Shown: positions 35,000-45,467 of the stretch, piece by piece
How the letters are laid out: each line of letters begins with the position of its first letter
Numbering within the stretch: position 1 is the first letter of the stretch
NCBI RefSeq assembly: GCF_003576645.1
Contig: NC_044925.1
Coordinates: forward strand, 1,878,630-1,942,629
Reading direction: 5' to 3'
Source of the DNA: Ipomoea triloba
Lineage: Eukaryota > Streptophyta > Magnoliopsida > Solanales > Convolvulaceae
DNA length: 64,000 nucleotides
Translations under genes and position numbers: made by a program
The notes under the pieces: generated by a model
Told to the model about the DNA's origin: nothing
Databases searched by the model: none
Seen by the model: only the letters and a program-made list of their open reading frames with translations

Positions 35000-35610
35000 A
35001 TTATTTATAGAGCAAATACCAATTTTGATCCCACGACTATTAGCAAAATGACAATTTTGGTCCACATGTTTCATTTCTACCAATTTTGGTCCCACGACTA
35101 TTGTCTTAGTACCAATTTTCATCCACCACTATTGTTTTAGTGCCAAAATTTATCGCGCCGGTCACCCATCCGTTTAAAACGTGCAAAAATATAAAATTGT
35201 TAAGCGTATTTTCATCATTTTCAACTTAATATCTTAATTTGAGTATAAATGGATTTAAGTCCTAAAATCGATCAAAATTCGCAGTTTTCCTCATCATTTT
35301 ACCTTAATTTGAGGAGGAGAATTGTGAATTGTGATCGATTTTAGGGCTTAAATCTCTTTATTCATGCTCAAATTGGGATATTGAGTTGAAAAGGACGAAA
35401 ATACCTTCAAAAATTTTAGATTTCGGCACGTTTTAAACGGATGAGTGACCGGCACGATGAATTTTGGCACTAAAACAGTAGTCGTGGAACCAAAATTGGT
35501 ACTAAACAATAGTCGTAAGACCAAAATTGGTAGAAATGAAACATGTGGACCAAAATTGTCATTTTGCTAATAGTCGTGGGACCAAAATTGGTATTTGCTC
35601 ATTATTTATA
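35000..35610. mobile_element. Foldback MULE with arms of about 270 bp nested in X
   Basis: ATTATTTATA at 35000-35009 and 35601-35610 is a 10-bp target-site duplication. The element 35010-35600 is a near-palindrome: GAGCAAATACCAATTTTGATCC... on the left returns inverted as ...GGACCAAAATTGGTATTTGCTC (last part) on the right, with a small loop near 35330. There is no coding capacity. Transcription across it would make a long hairpin. Confidence 0.85.
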
Positions 35611-35689
35611 TATTGAATGTAATTATTTGATAGTATGGTGGACTATGCTCACACAATAATAATGATTGAAATGTTAACGATATTTGAGG

Positions 35690-36642
35690 TGGTCAAAAAT
35701 GGCAATTTATACTGTGCACCACAGTGCACATAGCAATGTGCACCATAGCAATGTGCACCACGTACCTAAACGACGTCGTTTTGAGCATTGTAAACTAATC
35801 GTCCGTTTTTTTGGAAATCACGTTTCCCGTTTCGGCCGGTCTCTGTATTTATGTTAATATTCTGTGTATTTCAGGCAATCATTCTGTGTATTCTAGGCAA
35901 CCGTTCTGTGTATTATAGGCAACCGTTATGTGTATTCATATTAGTAACACATGTTGTGATTTCATGTTAGTAACACATGTTGTTAGTAACACATGTTGTG
36001 ATTTCATGTTAGTAACACATGTTGTGATGTACACATGTTGTGATTTCATGTTAGTAACACATGTTGTGATGTGTTTGTGCATTCGAATGTTGTTAGTAAC
36101 ACATGTTGTGATGTGTTTGTGCATTCGAATGTTTAGAGTAACACATGTTGTGATGTGTTTGTGCATTCGAATGTTTAGGAGGATGAGTTCTATGTATTTT
36201 GTGTAAATATTATGTGTATTCATGTTATTAACATAAGTTGTGATGTGTTTGTGCATTCGAATGTTAGGAGGATGAGTTCTGTGTATTTTGCATCAATATT
36301 CTGTGTATCATGGGCAAACATTCTGTGTATTCTAGGCAAAGGTTCTGTGTATTTTATATAATGATTATATGTATTATAGATAATGAATTCCCTAAAGTCA
36401 TTCGCGTCCACTAACATCTGTGTATTTTGTGTCAATATTCTGTGTATTCTGGGCAAACATTCTGTGTATTCTAGGCAAACGTTCTGTGTATTATAGATAA
36501 TGATTATGTGTATTATAGATAATGAATTCCCTTAGTCATTCGCGTCCGCGTCTACTAACACCGAAACGACGTCGTTTTACATACGTGGTGGTGCACATTG
36601 CTATGTGCACCGTGGTGCAGGGTATAACGACTGGTCAAAAAT
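35690..36642. mobile_element. MULE-type element filled with minisatellite
   Basis: TGGTCAAAAAT at 35690-35700 and 36632-36642 is an 11-bp target-site duplication. The termini contain TTATAC-TGTGCACCAC...GTGCACATAGCAATGTGCACCA on the left and its inverse on the right, followed on both sides by ACGACGTCGTTT. The interior (about 35840-36530) is tandem repeats of TTCTGTGTATTCTAGGCAA and GTAACACATGTTGTGAT/GTGTTTGTGCATTCGAATG units. The paralogue at about 38277 (GGTGGTCAAAAATCATGTGG) is an empty site with one copy of the target. Confidence 0.88.
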
Positions 36643-37035
36643 CATGTGGTTCAGTTAAATTCGAAGAATTTATTCCAAACTTATCGTTTAAGTCTATTAC
36701 CTAATTATATTATATAGGCAAGCTTAAGATGTGTAATTACTAATTATATGAATTTTACCCACCTAAACCTATACAATATTGTATTCCATTGTGAAATGAT
36801 GAATGCAGCAATGCCATGATGAACACGTTTACAAAATTTATACACTGGACCACATTACTAATAATAGTCATATTACATTCTTCTATTAAATTCATTTTCT
36901 AATATTTACTCGTGATGCGTCACAAGATTGATTGGGTAATTGACTTGATAGTCACTAGATTCTAAGTATAATTTTCTATAGGAGTTGTTTATTAACATTT
37001 TTGTTTGAGCCGATCAACTTATGAACATGCTAGAC
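36643..37035. repeat. Segmental duplicate, copy 1 right part (partner 38285-38705)
   Basis: CATGTGGTTCAGTTAAA ... ATTCCAAACTTATCG ... AAGATGTGTAATTACTAATT ... TTTGTTTGAGCCGATCAACT is collinear with the partner. It is non-coding and interrupted at 37036 by the Cassandra LTR. Confidence 0.75.
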
Positions 37036-37283
37036 TGTTGGGCGTCGGCCGGGTTGGCCGAGTTCAGCCCCGGCCTGCTCGATTCGAGACGTGGCGTTGT
37101 GGCTTACCATGGAGGGATGTGGTTAAATGGTTAATGTCCACCTACTTATCACCAATTAAATTTAAGTAGGATATGACGATCAGATAGTCAAGGAACTTTG
37201 TGGTTAAGCATACTTGACTTCTGGCCATCACGGGATGGGTGACCCATTTGGAAATAAATATAGTGCAGCGTTAAGATCCATCA
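37036..37283 (+). mobile_element. Cassandra-type solo LTR with 5S rRNA-like core
   Basis: The LTR begins TGTTGGGCGTC and ends ...GATCCATCA. It is flanked by TAGAC and TAGTC, a 5-bp duplication with one mismatch. GTGGTTAAGC (37200-37209) and GATGGGTGACC (37234-37244) are separated by exactly the spacing seen in 5S rRNA between the A-box (GTTAAGC) and C-box. No primer-binding site follows, so it is a solo LTR. It is homologous to 4811-5046. Confidence 0.75.
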
Positions 37284-37296
37284 TAGTCGTTTTGAA

Positions 37297-37760
37297 CAAA
37301 CTATCGAGGGTTCGAATTGAATCTCTCTCTCTCCTTTTTTTTGCTCATTGAATAGACTTGTTTCTTTATGGGTTTTGCCCGAACTGGTATGTGTGGGGCC
37401 TTTCAATTAAATAGTATTCTACATTACCAAATAGAGGTAGCACATTCATGGAGTCCGTCGGAGGTTCGAGAATCTATGAAAGGACATCTATGGCTAAGGA
37501 AGAATTCAAGGAAGTCCATTACTGAGAGAAGTGGTGATCTCGTCCATAGTGGGATAGGGTCCCCTTTTGTATCTGACCTTTAGATCAGGGGAGACAGAAT
37601 CAATTCTAGAAGGTTTCATTCTATGCCCCCACTCTCCTTATCAGTCGAGCTATTTCATAACCTCAATCTCTTTTTCCTGGCTTGGCTAGGTGGGATAGTC
37701 GAGCTAGAAAAAAGAGATTGGATATAAATCCAATAAAATGAATTGAAATGAAAAAAAAAA
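37297..37760 (+). other. Candidate plastid-derived insertion (NUPT), trnS(UGA) 3' part and spacer
   Basis: AACTATCGAGGGTTCGAAT...CTCTCTCTCTCC then TTTTTTTTGCTCATTGAATA looks like the 3' half of plastid trnS-UGA (T-arm GGGTTCGAAT and acceptor end), with a short internal duplication, followed by the spacer toward psbZ. The sequence has organelle-like composition unlike its neighbours. The tRNA is incomplete and rearranged, so it is not functional. Recognition is from memory. Confidence 0.4.
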
Positions 37761-37899
37761 GAAAAAAAAAACAAGGAATTAAGCCAATTCTAATATGGAT
37801 GATTCAATTCTAGCGGATCCATCATAGATATTTCATAACCTCAATCTCTTTTTCCTGAACAAGGAATTAAGTACATTATTTGACTAAAAGTACAATGTA

Positions 37900-38045
37900 G
37901 TATCTATTCCCTCCATTGAGGCTCGAACCCACGAGCACAAAGAGTCAACAGTTGCCTCCACTGAAGCTCGAACCCACTCCCATCATCCATGTGGGAGTGT
38001 TAACCAAGACACCGGATGTCACTAGACCACAAGGTCTTTGGCAAG
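37900..38045 (-). mobile_element. tRNA-derived SINE fragment with duplicated B-box (minus)
   Basis: On the minus strand, TGTGGTCTAGTGACATC (A-box type, about 38015-38031) precedes two GGTTCGAGC-type B-boxes (around 37970 and 37920). It resembles the SINEs at 6.06 and 56.8 kb. Confidence 0.45.
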
Positions 38046-38049
38046 TATT

Positions 38050-38160
38050 GAAAGTATATTACTTTTATATAATATTAAATAATATACATTCAATACAAAA
38101 ATAATACTTTTAATATATTAAAAATGTATTTTATATTCGTGGTCCACACAATAATTTTCC
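38050..38160. mobile_element. Short MULE-like fragment
   Basis: AT-rich sequence with 'ttaatatattaaaaatgtatt' and a GTGGTCCACACAATAATTTT end like those of element X and the 29.55-kb MITE. The other end is not clear. Confidence 0.4.
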
Positions 38161-38164
38161 CTTA

Positions 38165-38705
38165 ACGATCATGATACTAATTGGATCTGCTGTAATAATC
38201 TAGTCTGGACCATTTTTTCCTCCTATAAGTGCAAATAAATGGCCCTAAGCAAATGTTAATGTAAAATCATATTTGAGGTGGTCAAAAATCATGTGGTTCA
38301 GTTAAAAATTCAAAGAATTTATTCCAAACTTATCGTTTAAGTCTATTACCTAATTATGTAGGCCGGCTTAAGATGTGTAATTACTAATTATATGAATTTT
38401 ACCCGCCTAAACCTATACAATATAGTATTCCATTGTGAATTGAATAATGCACCAATGCCACAAGATTTACTCGTCATGTGTCACAAGGTTACTAATAATA
38501 GATTAATAGTCATATATTGCATTCTTCTATTAAATTCATTTTTTAATATTTACCGGTGTTGTGTCACAAAATTAATTGGGTAATTGACTTAATTGATAAC
38601 CACTAGATTAGGTATAATTTTTTATAGGATTTGTTTATTTGTTTAATTATTGATATTTTTGTTTGAACCGATAAACTATGAACAACCTAAACATGTTGAC
38701 AATTT
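38165..38705. repeat. Segmental duplicate, copy 2 (empty-site copy)
   Basis: Collinear with 34222-34373 + 35669-35700 + 36643-37030 but without element X and without the minisatellite MULE. It therefore serves as an internal control for both insertions. It is non-coding. Confidence 0.8.
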
Positions 38706-38887
38706 TAGTTTGAGACGATAAATTATAGGCAGTCCAAACTGATTTATCTTTTTGTGATCTTTCGCCATTAGAATTATAATTTATAAGATATATTCCACCT
38801 AGAGAGGCGAACGCATATTTGGGTAGTGAATACGATTTTTTTTTTTTTTTTAATGAAACTTGATGTTTCTTTCTTTTAATTTTAAAT

Positions 38888-39075
38888 GTGAACTACGAGA
38901 GGAAATCATGGCCAAAAGTGCTTGGAACTCTTCAAACTTCAAGGGACCAGTACTTCCAATGCCAAAGTCTTGCACAATATATATTATCTAATCAATTTGC
39001 AGAGTATAAATTCTACAAAGTCAATTCTTAACTTTAAAGTAGACTAGCTTCTCTTTCAAATTGTTATCTCAAGTC
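38888..39075. repeat. Protease-unit flank F, copy A
   Basis: GGAAATCATGGCCAAAAGTG...AACTCTTCAAA...CTTAACTTTAAAGTAGACTAGCTTCTC is homologous to 48838-49075 and 56975-57150. The three copies precede (in plus coordinates) the three protease genes, so they mark the tandem duplication unit. Confidence 0.75.
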
Positions 39076-41100
39076 TTGCTATTATCTACGGTCATACGGT
39101 CAAGGACAAAATAAAATAAAAAACTTTTAAGTGATAAAAATTATATAGGGATATTGCATGCATACAAAATTTATAATAACGTTGGTCGGGTTGGTAAATC
39201 ATAATTCATAAGAAAGTTATATGGAATACAAGCGAAACAAAAAACAGTTAGGGCAGCAAAAATCTGAATCGGTATTTATAGAGAAGATGTACACACCTAT
39301 ATGTATCGCGAAATGCACTCCTTGATGTTGCTAAGTGCATTCCATAGTGTTGTAATTGACGTTTTTGGTCGTTGGATTCTTTCCGTAATTACATTTTCCC
39401 GTCAGTTGTTACCTTGGTGGCTCTTTTCAACCATGATGGGATGAAACTGTTAAAACTTAACATTTTTTTATATATAAAACTTAATATGTGAAGGACAAAT
39501 TGGTAATTTTACAATGCTCTTCTTATTCCCTCAAATCCCTTCTTTAATTTGAAACATTCTCCTTCTTATCTTCTAACAAGTACATCTCAAAGAGTAAGAC
39601 TGTTATTCGTTTAATCATTCAATTAACATATTTGTTATGTTTCTCAAACAAAATAAGTATGAATAAGTTCAATTAAAAATATACATCAATTTTTAAAAAA
39701 CCTTCAACAATTTAGAACAATTAGTAGACAGATTATAATTTGTTTTTCTAGAATAAGAGTTAAACTCTTGTTTCAATTAAGTGATCTACTCTACAAAACT
39801 AACTAGTGAACTTAGCTAGGATGCGTGGCTATGCAGTAGGTTGCCTTACTAGATCATTTCTTTAAATATTACAAAATCAAATAATTAAATAAATAATTTG
39901 GTACATGAGTATTTAATTTGGTCAAAGCTAAAATTGTTGAGTATTAAAATTTTGTTGACGAGACTTGGCAATTACATCATCTAGTATGTAAGCAAACTCT
40001 AATCTTTTTACTAATGATGAAAAAGGACAGGTTCAAGTAAAAAACCTCCCATACAAAAAGTGTGGGCATATTAACACCCTCTATATTGAGAAATCAAAGA
40101 TTAAGATCTTATTATTACTAAATTTTCAAGTTTGCAATATTATAAAATAAAGTGTTTTCAAAAAATTTCAATATTAAATTTTTTTTTTTTTTTTACTAAT
40201 AAAACCCTCAACCACTAATTGATGGACGACTGAGATCAGATCAGTCCTCACGTTGTACGGGACCTATTATCATTATATTATATTTGTTCATGCCCCTATA
40301 TTATGGATGAGTTCAAATGAGAACAACACCCTCCGTAAAAAGTGAAGACGACTAATCTGGGCTGTCTATAGATGTTCATCAATGTTTAAAGTTTTTAGTA
40401 AAAAAGTACACGAGATCAATTTTATAATTTTTACAAACTCTCAAGTTTACAATATTTATAAAAACAAATGACATTTCCCTTTTCTCCTTTAGTTTTCAAT
40501 AACAACCCTTAATTGTTGATATACTCAAATGGATAGATCATATCCGTCTTCACATTTTGATCATTAAATTCTTCCCATAATAACGTAACTTTTCACTTTT
40601 TAATTGTTACCTTGGCTGCTATTTCCGTCAGTAATGGACTAAAACTGTTAAAACTTAACATAATTTTTATAAAATTTAAGATTAGAAAGATAAGTTTATA
40701 ATTTCACAATGCCAATCTTATTTCCTCAAATTCCTTCTTTAAAACATACATTCTCCTTATTCTCGAACAAGTACATCTCAAAAGCAAAGTTACTATTACG
40801 TACAACATAGAAGTTGCCTTAATAAAAAAAAACATGCAAATGTATGAAGATTGTCCAAGGAGGAAGTTTCAAGTAGCTATCTAAGATAGCAACGTAACAT
40901 AAAAGTTGCGTTATTCAAAACACATGCAAATGTCTGAATATTATCCGGGAGGAAGTGTCAAGTAGCTATCTAAGATAGTTATTGCCTTTTCCGACAATAA
41001 CGTGTCACTCTACTTGACCACCCTTAATTCAATAGTTACATTAGGTTTTAAGTAATTGATATTATATTAGTGTTAGCTTAGCTTGTCGGATTACTTTTGT
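39076..41100. repeat. Intergenic DNA with two old duplications
   Basis: 39340-39600 and 40560-40800 are diverged copies of one segment (GTTACCTTGG...CTGTTAAAACTTAACAT...AACAAGTACATCTCAAA). 40805-40985 holds a tandem duplicate around CAAGTAGCTATCTAAGATAG. No gene is seen. Confidence 0.55.
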
Positions 41101-41532
41101 TTAAAAAAAAAAAAAAAGAACTTCATTTAGTGTTCATTATTGTATTTATAAATTGTAAAAACATAGTCAAATATTGTAAAACAAACAAAAAAAAAAAAAA
41201 AAAGAACTTCATTTAGTGTTCATTATTGTATTTATAAATTGTAAAAACATAGTCAAATATTGTAAAACAAACAAAAAAAAAAAAAAAAAGAACTTCATTT
41301 AGTGTTCATTATTGTATTTATAAATTGTAAAAACATAGTCAAATATTGTAAAACAAACAAAAAAAAAAAAAAAAAGAACTTCATTTAGTGTTCATTATTG
41401 TATTTATAAATTGTAAAAACATAGTCAAATATTGTAAAACAAACAAAAAAAAAAAAAAAAAGAACTTCATTTAGTGTTCATTATTGTATTTATAAATTGT
41501 AAAAACATAGTCAAATATTGTAAAACAAACAA

Positions 41533-41560
<28 letters not shown>
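41101..41560. repeat. 86-bp tandem repeat, five near-identical copies
   Basis: GAACTTCATTTAGTGTTCAT starts at 41117, 41204, 41290, 41376 and 41462, a period of 86-87 bp. Units end in an A-run of about 19. Copies appear identical apart from A-run length. The array lies about 190 bp past the stop codon of protease gene A. Confidence 0.95.
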
Positions 41561-41564
<4 letters not shown>

Positions 41565-41751
41565 TAATTATACTTTAAAAATATATGTGAAATTCATTTA
41601 TACATCATCATAAGTTTACAATTCCAAACCACTATGTAACTAAATGATAAATTTCATGTCTTTCACAATATATTCATCTTATGCATATTAAGAAAACCAA
41701 AAACAAAATCTAAGTCGCATTTTATGTCTTATAATTTTGTCTTAGTAAGAT

Positions 41752-42368
41752 TTAAGCAGTGGGATAAGAAGCCCTAGTGTTAACCCCACAAACTCCATCA
41801 CTATTAATCCCTCTAGCCATCCTCATATACCCATTCTCACCCCAATCGGTCCCCCACGAATTCTTCACCAACCAATAATCTTTCCCCTCATCGCTCGTCC
41901 CGTACCCGACGATCGTGATGGCGTGGCGGGACCCAGAGCCGCAATCGCCGTTATCGCCGGTGAAAACGCCGCTGCTGTAGTGGTGGAACAGTCCCCCGTC
42001 GAGCGAGATTCCGGCGGAGACAGGCTGGTTCGTGACGGCCGCGAGGAGAGCGGATTCGCTGGGTTCAACTTCTTGGTAGCCGGAAATGGTGGCTGCCGGG
42101 GTGCCGAGGTTTTGGGCGTTGCAGCTCTCCTGAGCGCCCTCGTAGGGGTAGTCGGACTCCGTCACGAGGCCGCCGTTGTCTTTTACGAATTGGAAGGCCT
42201 CCGTTCGGATCCCGCCGCCGCAGCCGTCGCTGTTGAGGTCGCAGTCGAGGAGTTGCTGTTCGGATAAGGAGATTAGTTTGCCGGTTCGGATTTTGGTTAT
42301 TCCTTCCACCGCCGCCACCACCGCAAACGCCCAGCAACAACCTTATCCATAACCAATCAACGAAACTA

Positions 42369-42401
<33 letters not shown>

Positions 42402-43494
42402 GCCCGCAAAAGTAAAATTCCCGACATAATAGATAAGAGGACTAGTATTTGGTGATTATAAATGACAAAATTCTCCTCATCCCTTAACCCACATCCCAAC
42501 CAGATAGAATAAGTTAAAGTGCACGACAACGGATTATGTGGAATGATTAATGTCTAATGCACACAAAAGACAAAATTCCCCTCATTCATAGGGCCCAAGT
42601 CCCAACTAAAAAGAATAAATTAAGGTGCACAACTACTTATTAGGTGGGAGTCCTAGTGTTAAGTGCTCGCAAAAAAACAAAATTCTCCTCACTCCTAGGG
42701 CCCACATCCCAATTAGACAGATTAAGGCGCACAACAACTTATTAGATGGGAGTCATGTGCTCGCAAAAGACAAAATTCTCCTCACCCTAGGACTCACATC
42801 CCAAACCCAAGGCGCCACATTCGATTTGACAGAGCATTTGAAAGGATGTAAATCACGGTAACTTATGACTCAGACCCAAAACAACACAATTATTAGGTGA
42901 GAAAACCAACAAAGTCAACGATTATTATTATTATTCTTTTGTTGTGGTGCGTGTTTAAAATATAAAACACTTGTGGCCGGTCCATAATTAAGCAAATAAA
43001 AAAGACATTTTCAAAGTGTGCAACAATTGTTAATAGTTAGTTAGTTACATACCGCAGTTGCCTTGGTCTTTGATACCCGTCACAGCACCCCTCTCTCTCC
43101 AGTCCAAAGAGTCTGGAGCTTGAGCCAAACTTTCATTCAGAAAGGAAGCTGGTTTTGAAGGCTTTGGGCGTGGGATTGACTTCTCTTCGTTAAGCAAGGT
43201 GGCCCGGAACTCCTCCTTAGTTAGATCAGTAAACTTGTTAACACCAAGTTTGTAAGACCGGTTGGCAACCTTGTTGAATTTTTCAATAAACTCCAAGTTT
43301 TCTTTGAAAATTCTGAACCGTTTTGCCTTCTCGGCTTCAGTTTTGTATGTACGCCCATGGCGAGCCATCCAACTCTCATGGCGCAAGAATAAGGAAGTTT
43401 CTTCCAAGGTACGAGCAGTGACTAGAGATTCCCAAGCCCCCAATAGGAAAAGGGCTGCAAGAACAACCAACCCGGAATGAAAGTTGAGAGCCAT
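41752..43494 (-). CDS. Papain-like cysteine protease A, SAG39/SAG12-type (2 exons, 343 aa)
   Basis: Exon 1 is 43494-43053 and exon 2 is 42341-41752 (GT-AG intron of 711 bp, phase 1). Residues 1-27 are a signal peptide (hydrophobic LVVLAALFLLGA). The I29 inhibitor prodomain carries ERFNIN residues E55, R59, F63, N66, I70, N74. The mature C1A peptidase starts near residue 126 (P127-DSLDW). Catalytic residues visible: oxyanion Q144, C150 in CGCCWAF, H287 in SRHAITIVGYG, N308 in VKNSWG. The double Cys (GCCWAF) is typical of the SAG12/SAG39 subfamily, which degrades proteins in vacuoles or secretory bodies during senescence and stress. Length is normal. It has its own TATA box. It is the best-preserved member of the array. 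Confidence 0.95.
42342..43052 (-). other. Intron of protease gene A
   Basis: 711-bp intron with donor GTATGT and acceptor ATAAG. It contains an ATT microsatellite (42369-42401) and three or four degenerate repeats around CAAAATTC(T/C)CCTCA...GGGCCCA (42470-42800). No inserted gene. Confidence 0.8.
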
Positions 43495-43573
43495 AGGAGA
43501 TATATATTGTAGTATATGACTATATGTTAATGAATGAGTGATGTGTTATGGAATGAGGGATGTGTTACCGGTC

Positions 43574-43581
43574 TATTTATA
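43574..43581 (-). promoter_or_regulatory. TATA box of protease gene A
   Basis: TATAAATA on the minus strand in CCCTATAAATAGACC, 80 bp upstream of the ATG. The corresponding stretch upstream of gene B is replaced by CTCATCCCCCCAATAATC. Confidence 0.75.
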
Positions 43582-43599
43582 GGGAATAATCTTAAATTT

Positions 43600-44139
43600 C
43601 GTTGTGGAAAATTCTGCAGAATTTAAGTAAATATTCAGTCGTCTTTATTTTTCTACGTAACAATTTCCTTCCAAGTTGATGAGACTTAGCTTGTTCATAT
43701 TAAGGCTGGTTGATAATTTCAAAAGTGGAGTGCTACTTTTCACACATTGTTTGCACAAACTCTCACTAAATGATGGTTGGTACAACATAGAACCGTCTAA
43801 TAAATTATTTCACACACATCTTTCAAACATTATTCTCAACATCTTGGGTACGTAATTGATTGTTTTTTAGATTACTACTTACTCTGTTACAATGCGGTAT
43901 CTCTTCCTAAGACCATCCTTATCAATGGAGTTTTTTCACGGTTATTGAGGACTTTTTGTGAGTGTGATTAGGAAAGAGAAAGTGGGTAGAGAAAGAAAAA
44001 AAAAAAACAAAACAAATTTAGAAAACAAAAAAAAAAAAAAATTAATGTTATCAGGTGTGCCTGACGCGGGGCCTTCTCTCTCTTCCTTATCTCTCCTCCA
44101 AGTTAAATATCTATTGATAAGAGTGCTCTAACTACTTTT
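43600..44139. other. Upstream region of protease gene A, no further gene
   Basis: AT-rich sequence with A-runs near 44000-44040. No gene or RNA seen. Confidence 0.5.
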
Positions 44140-44235
44140 TAGAAAAAGTCAATACTGCTTCCACTGGGCCTTGAATTCATGACCTTCCATTTGGGAGAGC
44201 CACTTCGTGCCACTTGACCGCAATGGGTAAATGAT
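44140..44235 (-). mobile_element. SINE fragment (minus)
   Basis: On the minus strand a CGGTCAAGTGGCAC A-box-type motif is followed by a GGTCATGAATTCAAGG B-box-type motif. A related fragment lies near 1175-1212. Confidence 0.4.
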
Positions 44236-44500
44236 ATCATCGACCAAGGTCTACCTTGCATTGTAGACCCTGGTCCAAAAATAACCTTCAAATTATGTAT
44301 TTGTAGTTAATACATTTTGCATCTGTAGTTGATAGTTTTTGTACTTGTAGCTATCATATTATGTGTCAGCAATTATTAAATTATTTGTTTACATTTACAG
44401 AAACGGTTAACTGTAGGTATAAGATGTGTTAACTAAAAATACATAATTTTTGTATAGGGTTTACAATGTAATATGAATCCTTGTTAATGGTATAACAAAT
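44236..44500 (+). mobile_element. MULE-like element (inverted homologue of 62205-62480)
   Basis: The left end GGTCTACCTTGCATTGTAGACC is palindromic, and the right end TTTACAATGTAATATGAATCC is inverted-similar. The interior (CTGTAGTTGATAGTTTTTGTA..., TTATGTGTCAGCAATTAT) recurs inverted at 62205-62480. Confidence 0.65.
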
Positions 44501-44532
44501 TAACCACAAGGTCATTGACAAGTACGTAACTA

Positions 44533-45467
44533 AATATAATAGGGAAAATGGCATCTTTAGTCCCTGAGTTATAGGGCTAGTGTAGACTCAGTCTCTGAGT
44601 TATGTCGTATCCGAGTTAGTCCCCTAGTTATTCGCGAAGTGGCGAGTTTAGTCCCTGGCCATTAAATTTGACGAAAAAATTAAAAAATATTCAAAATTTG
44701 AGGGGTAAAATAGGAAATTCACATTTTATTCTCCTTCTTATATCAAAATCACTTTTACAACATTATTTTTCACTTCTTAGCCTAATTATTTTCAATATTC
44801 ATCAATTTTTAAAGCATTTTAATAACTTTAAAATGACTTGTTAAAAACCTAACTCTCGTATAACACACTTAAGACTTAGCACAAATAAAGAAATGCATGA
44901 TCATTGTATTTAGGTGTATGAAACACACTATCCTAACAAGTTTTTATTTTTTTACTAAGCAACAAATGTAATAAAATTAAAACTTTTGAGATAGGATAGT
45001 GTGTAAAAAAATCTCTAAAGTTTTAATGTTATTACATTTGTTGCTTAGTAAAAAAATAAAAACTTGTTATGAGAGTGTGTTTCATACACCTAAATACCTT
45101 GATCATGTGTTTCTTTGTTTGTGCTAAGTCTTAATTGTGTTATACGAGAGCCATGTTCCTAAAAAGTTATTTGAAAGTTAATGAAATACTTTTAAAATTG
45201 AAGAATATTGAAAATAATTAGGCTAAGAAGTGAAAAAATAATGTTGTATAAATGGTTTTGATATAAGAAGAATAAAATGTGAATTTCCTATTTTACCCCT
45301 CAAATTTTGAATATTTTTTAATTTCGTCAAATTTAATGGCCATGGACTAAACTCGCCACTTCGCGAATAACTGAGGGACTAAACTCGGATACGGCCATAA
45401 CTCAGGGACTGAGTCTACACTACCCCTATAACTCAGGGACTAAAGATGCCATTTTCCCAATATAATA
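44533..45467. mobile_element. Foldback MULE, about 917 bp, arms above 400 bp
   Basis: AATATAATA at 44533-44541 and 45459-45467 is a perfect 9-bp target-site duplication. The element starts GGGAAAATGGCATCTTTAGTCC and ends with the inverse ...AGATGCCATTTTCCC. The two halves are complementary nearly throughout (TCGCGAAGTGGCGAGTTTAGTC, CCTCAAATTTTGAATATTTT). There is no coding capacity. Confidence 0.9.

Larger units (their letters stand above)
34365..35677. mobile_element. Host MULE-type element X (contains two nested insertions)
   Basis: AAATGTTAA at 34365-34373 and 35669-35677 is a 9-bp target-site duplication. The ends GGCAAATTATAGTCCACACAATG and ...GTGGACTATGCTCACACAATAATAATGATTG are imperfect inverted repeats. 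After removing the two nested elements, X is a short AT-rich non-coding element. The paralogous segment at about 38230-38265 has a single AAATGTTAA and lacks X. Confidence 0.75.

Noticed and set aside
35928..36256. Frames on both strands of about 92-106 codons
   Set aside because: They are translations of the minisatellite inside the MULE at 35701-36631, not genes.
37200..37260. Possible 5S rRNA gene
   Set aside because: Only the internal promoter region resembles 5S; the flanks are LTR sequence, so it is a Cassandra-type LTR.
41101..41560. CRISPR-like regularly spaced repeats
   Set aside because: This is a eukaryotic genome; the units are uniform tandem repeats with no unique spacers.
42065..42529. 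154-codon minus-strand frame overlapping protease gene A
   Set aside because: It is a shifted-frame shadow of exon 2 plus intron; the true frame carries the catalytic motifs.
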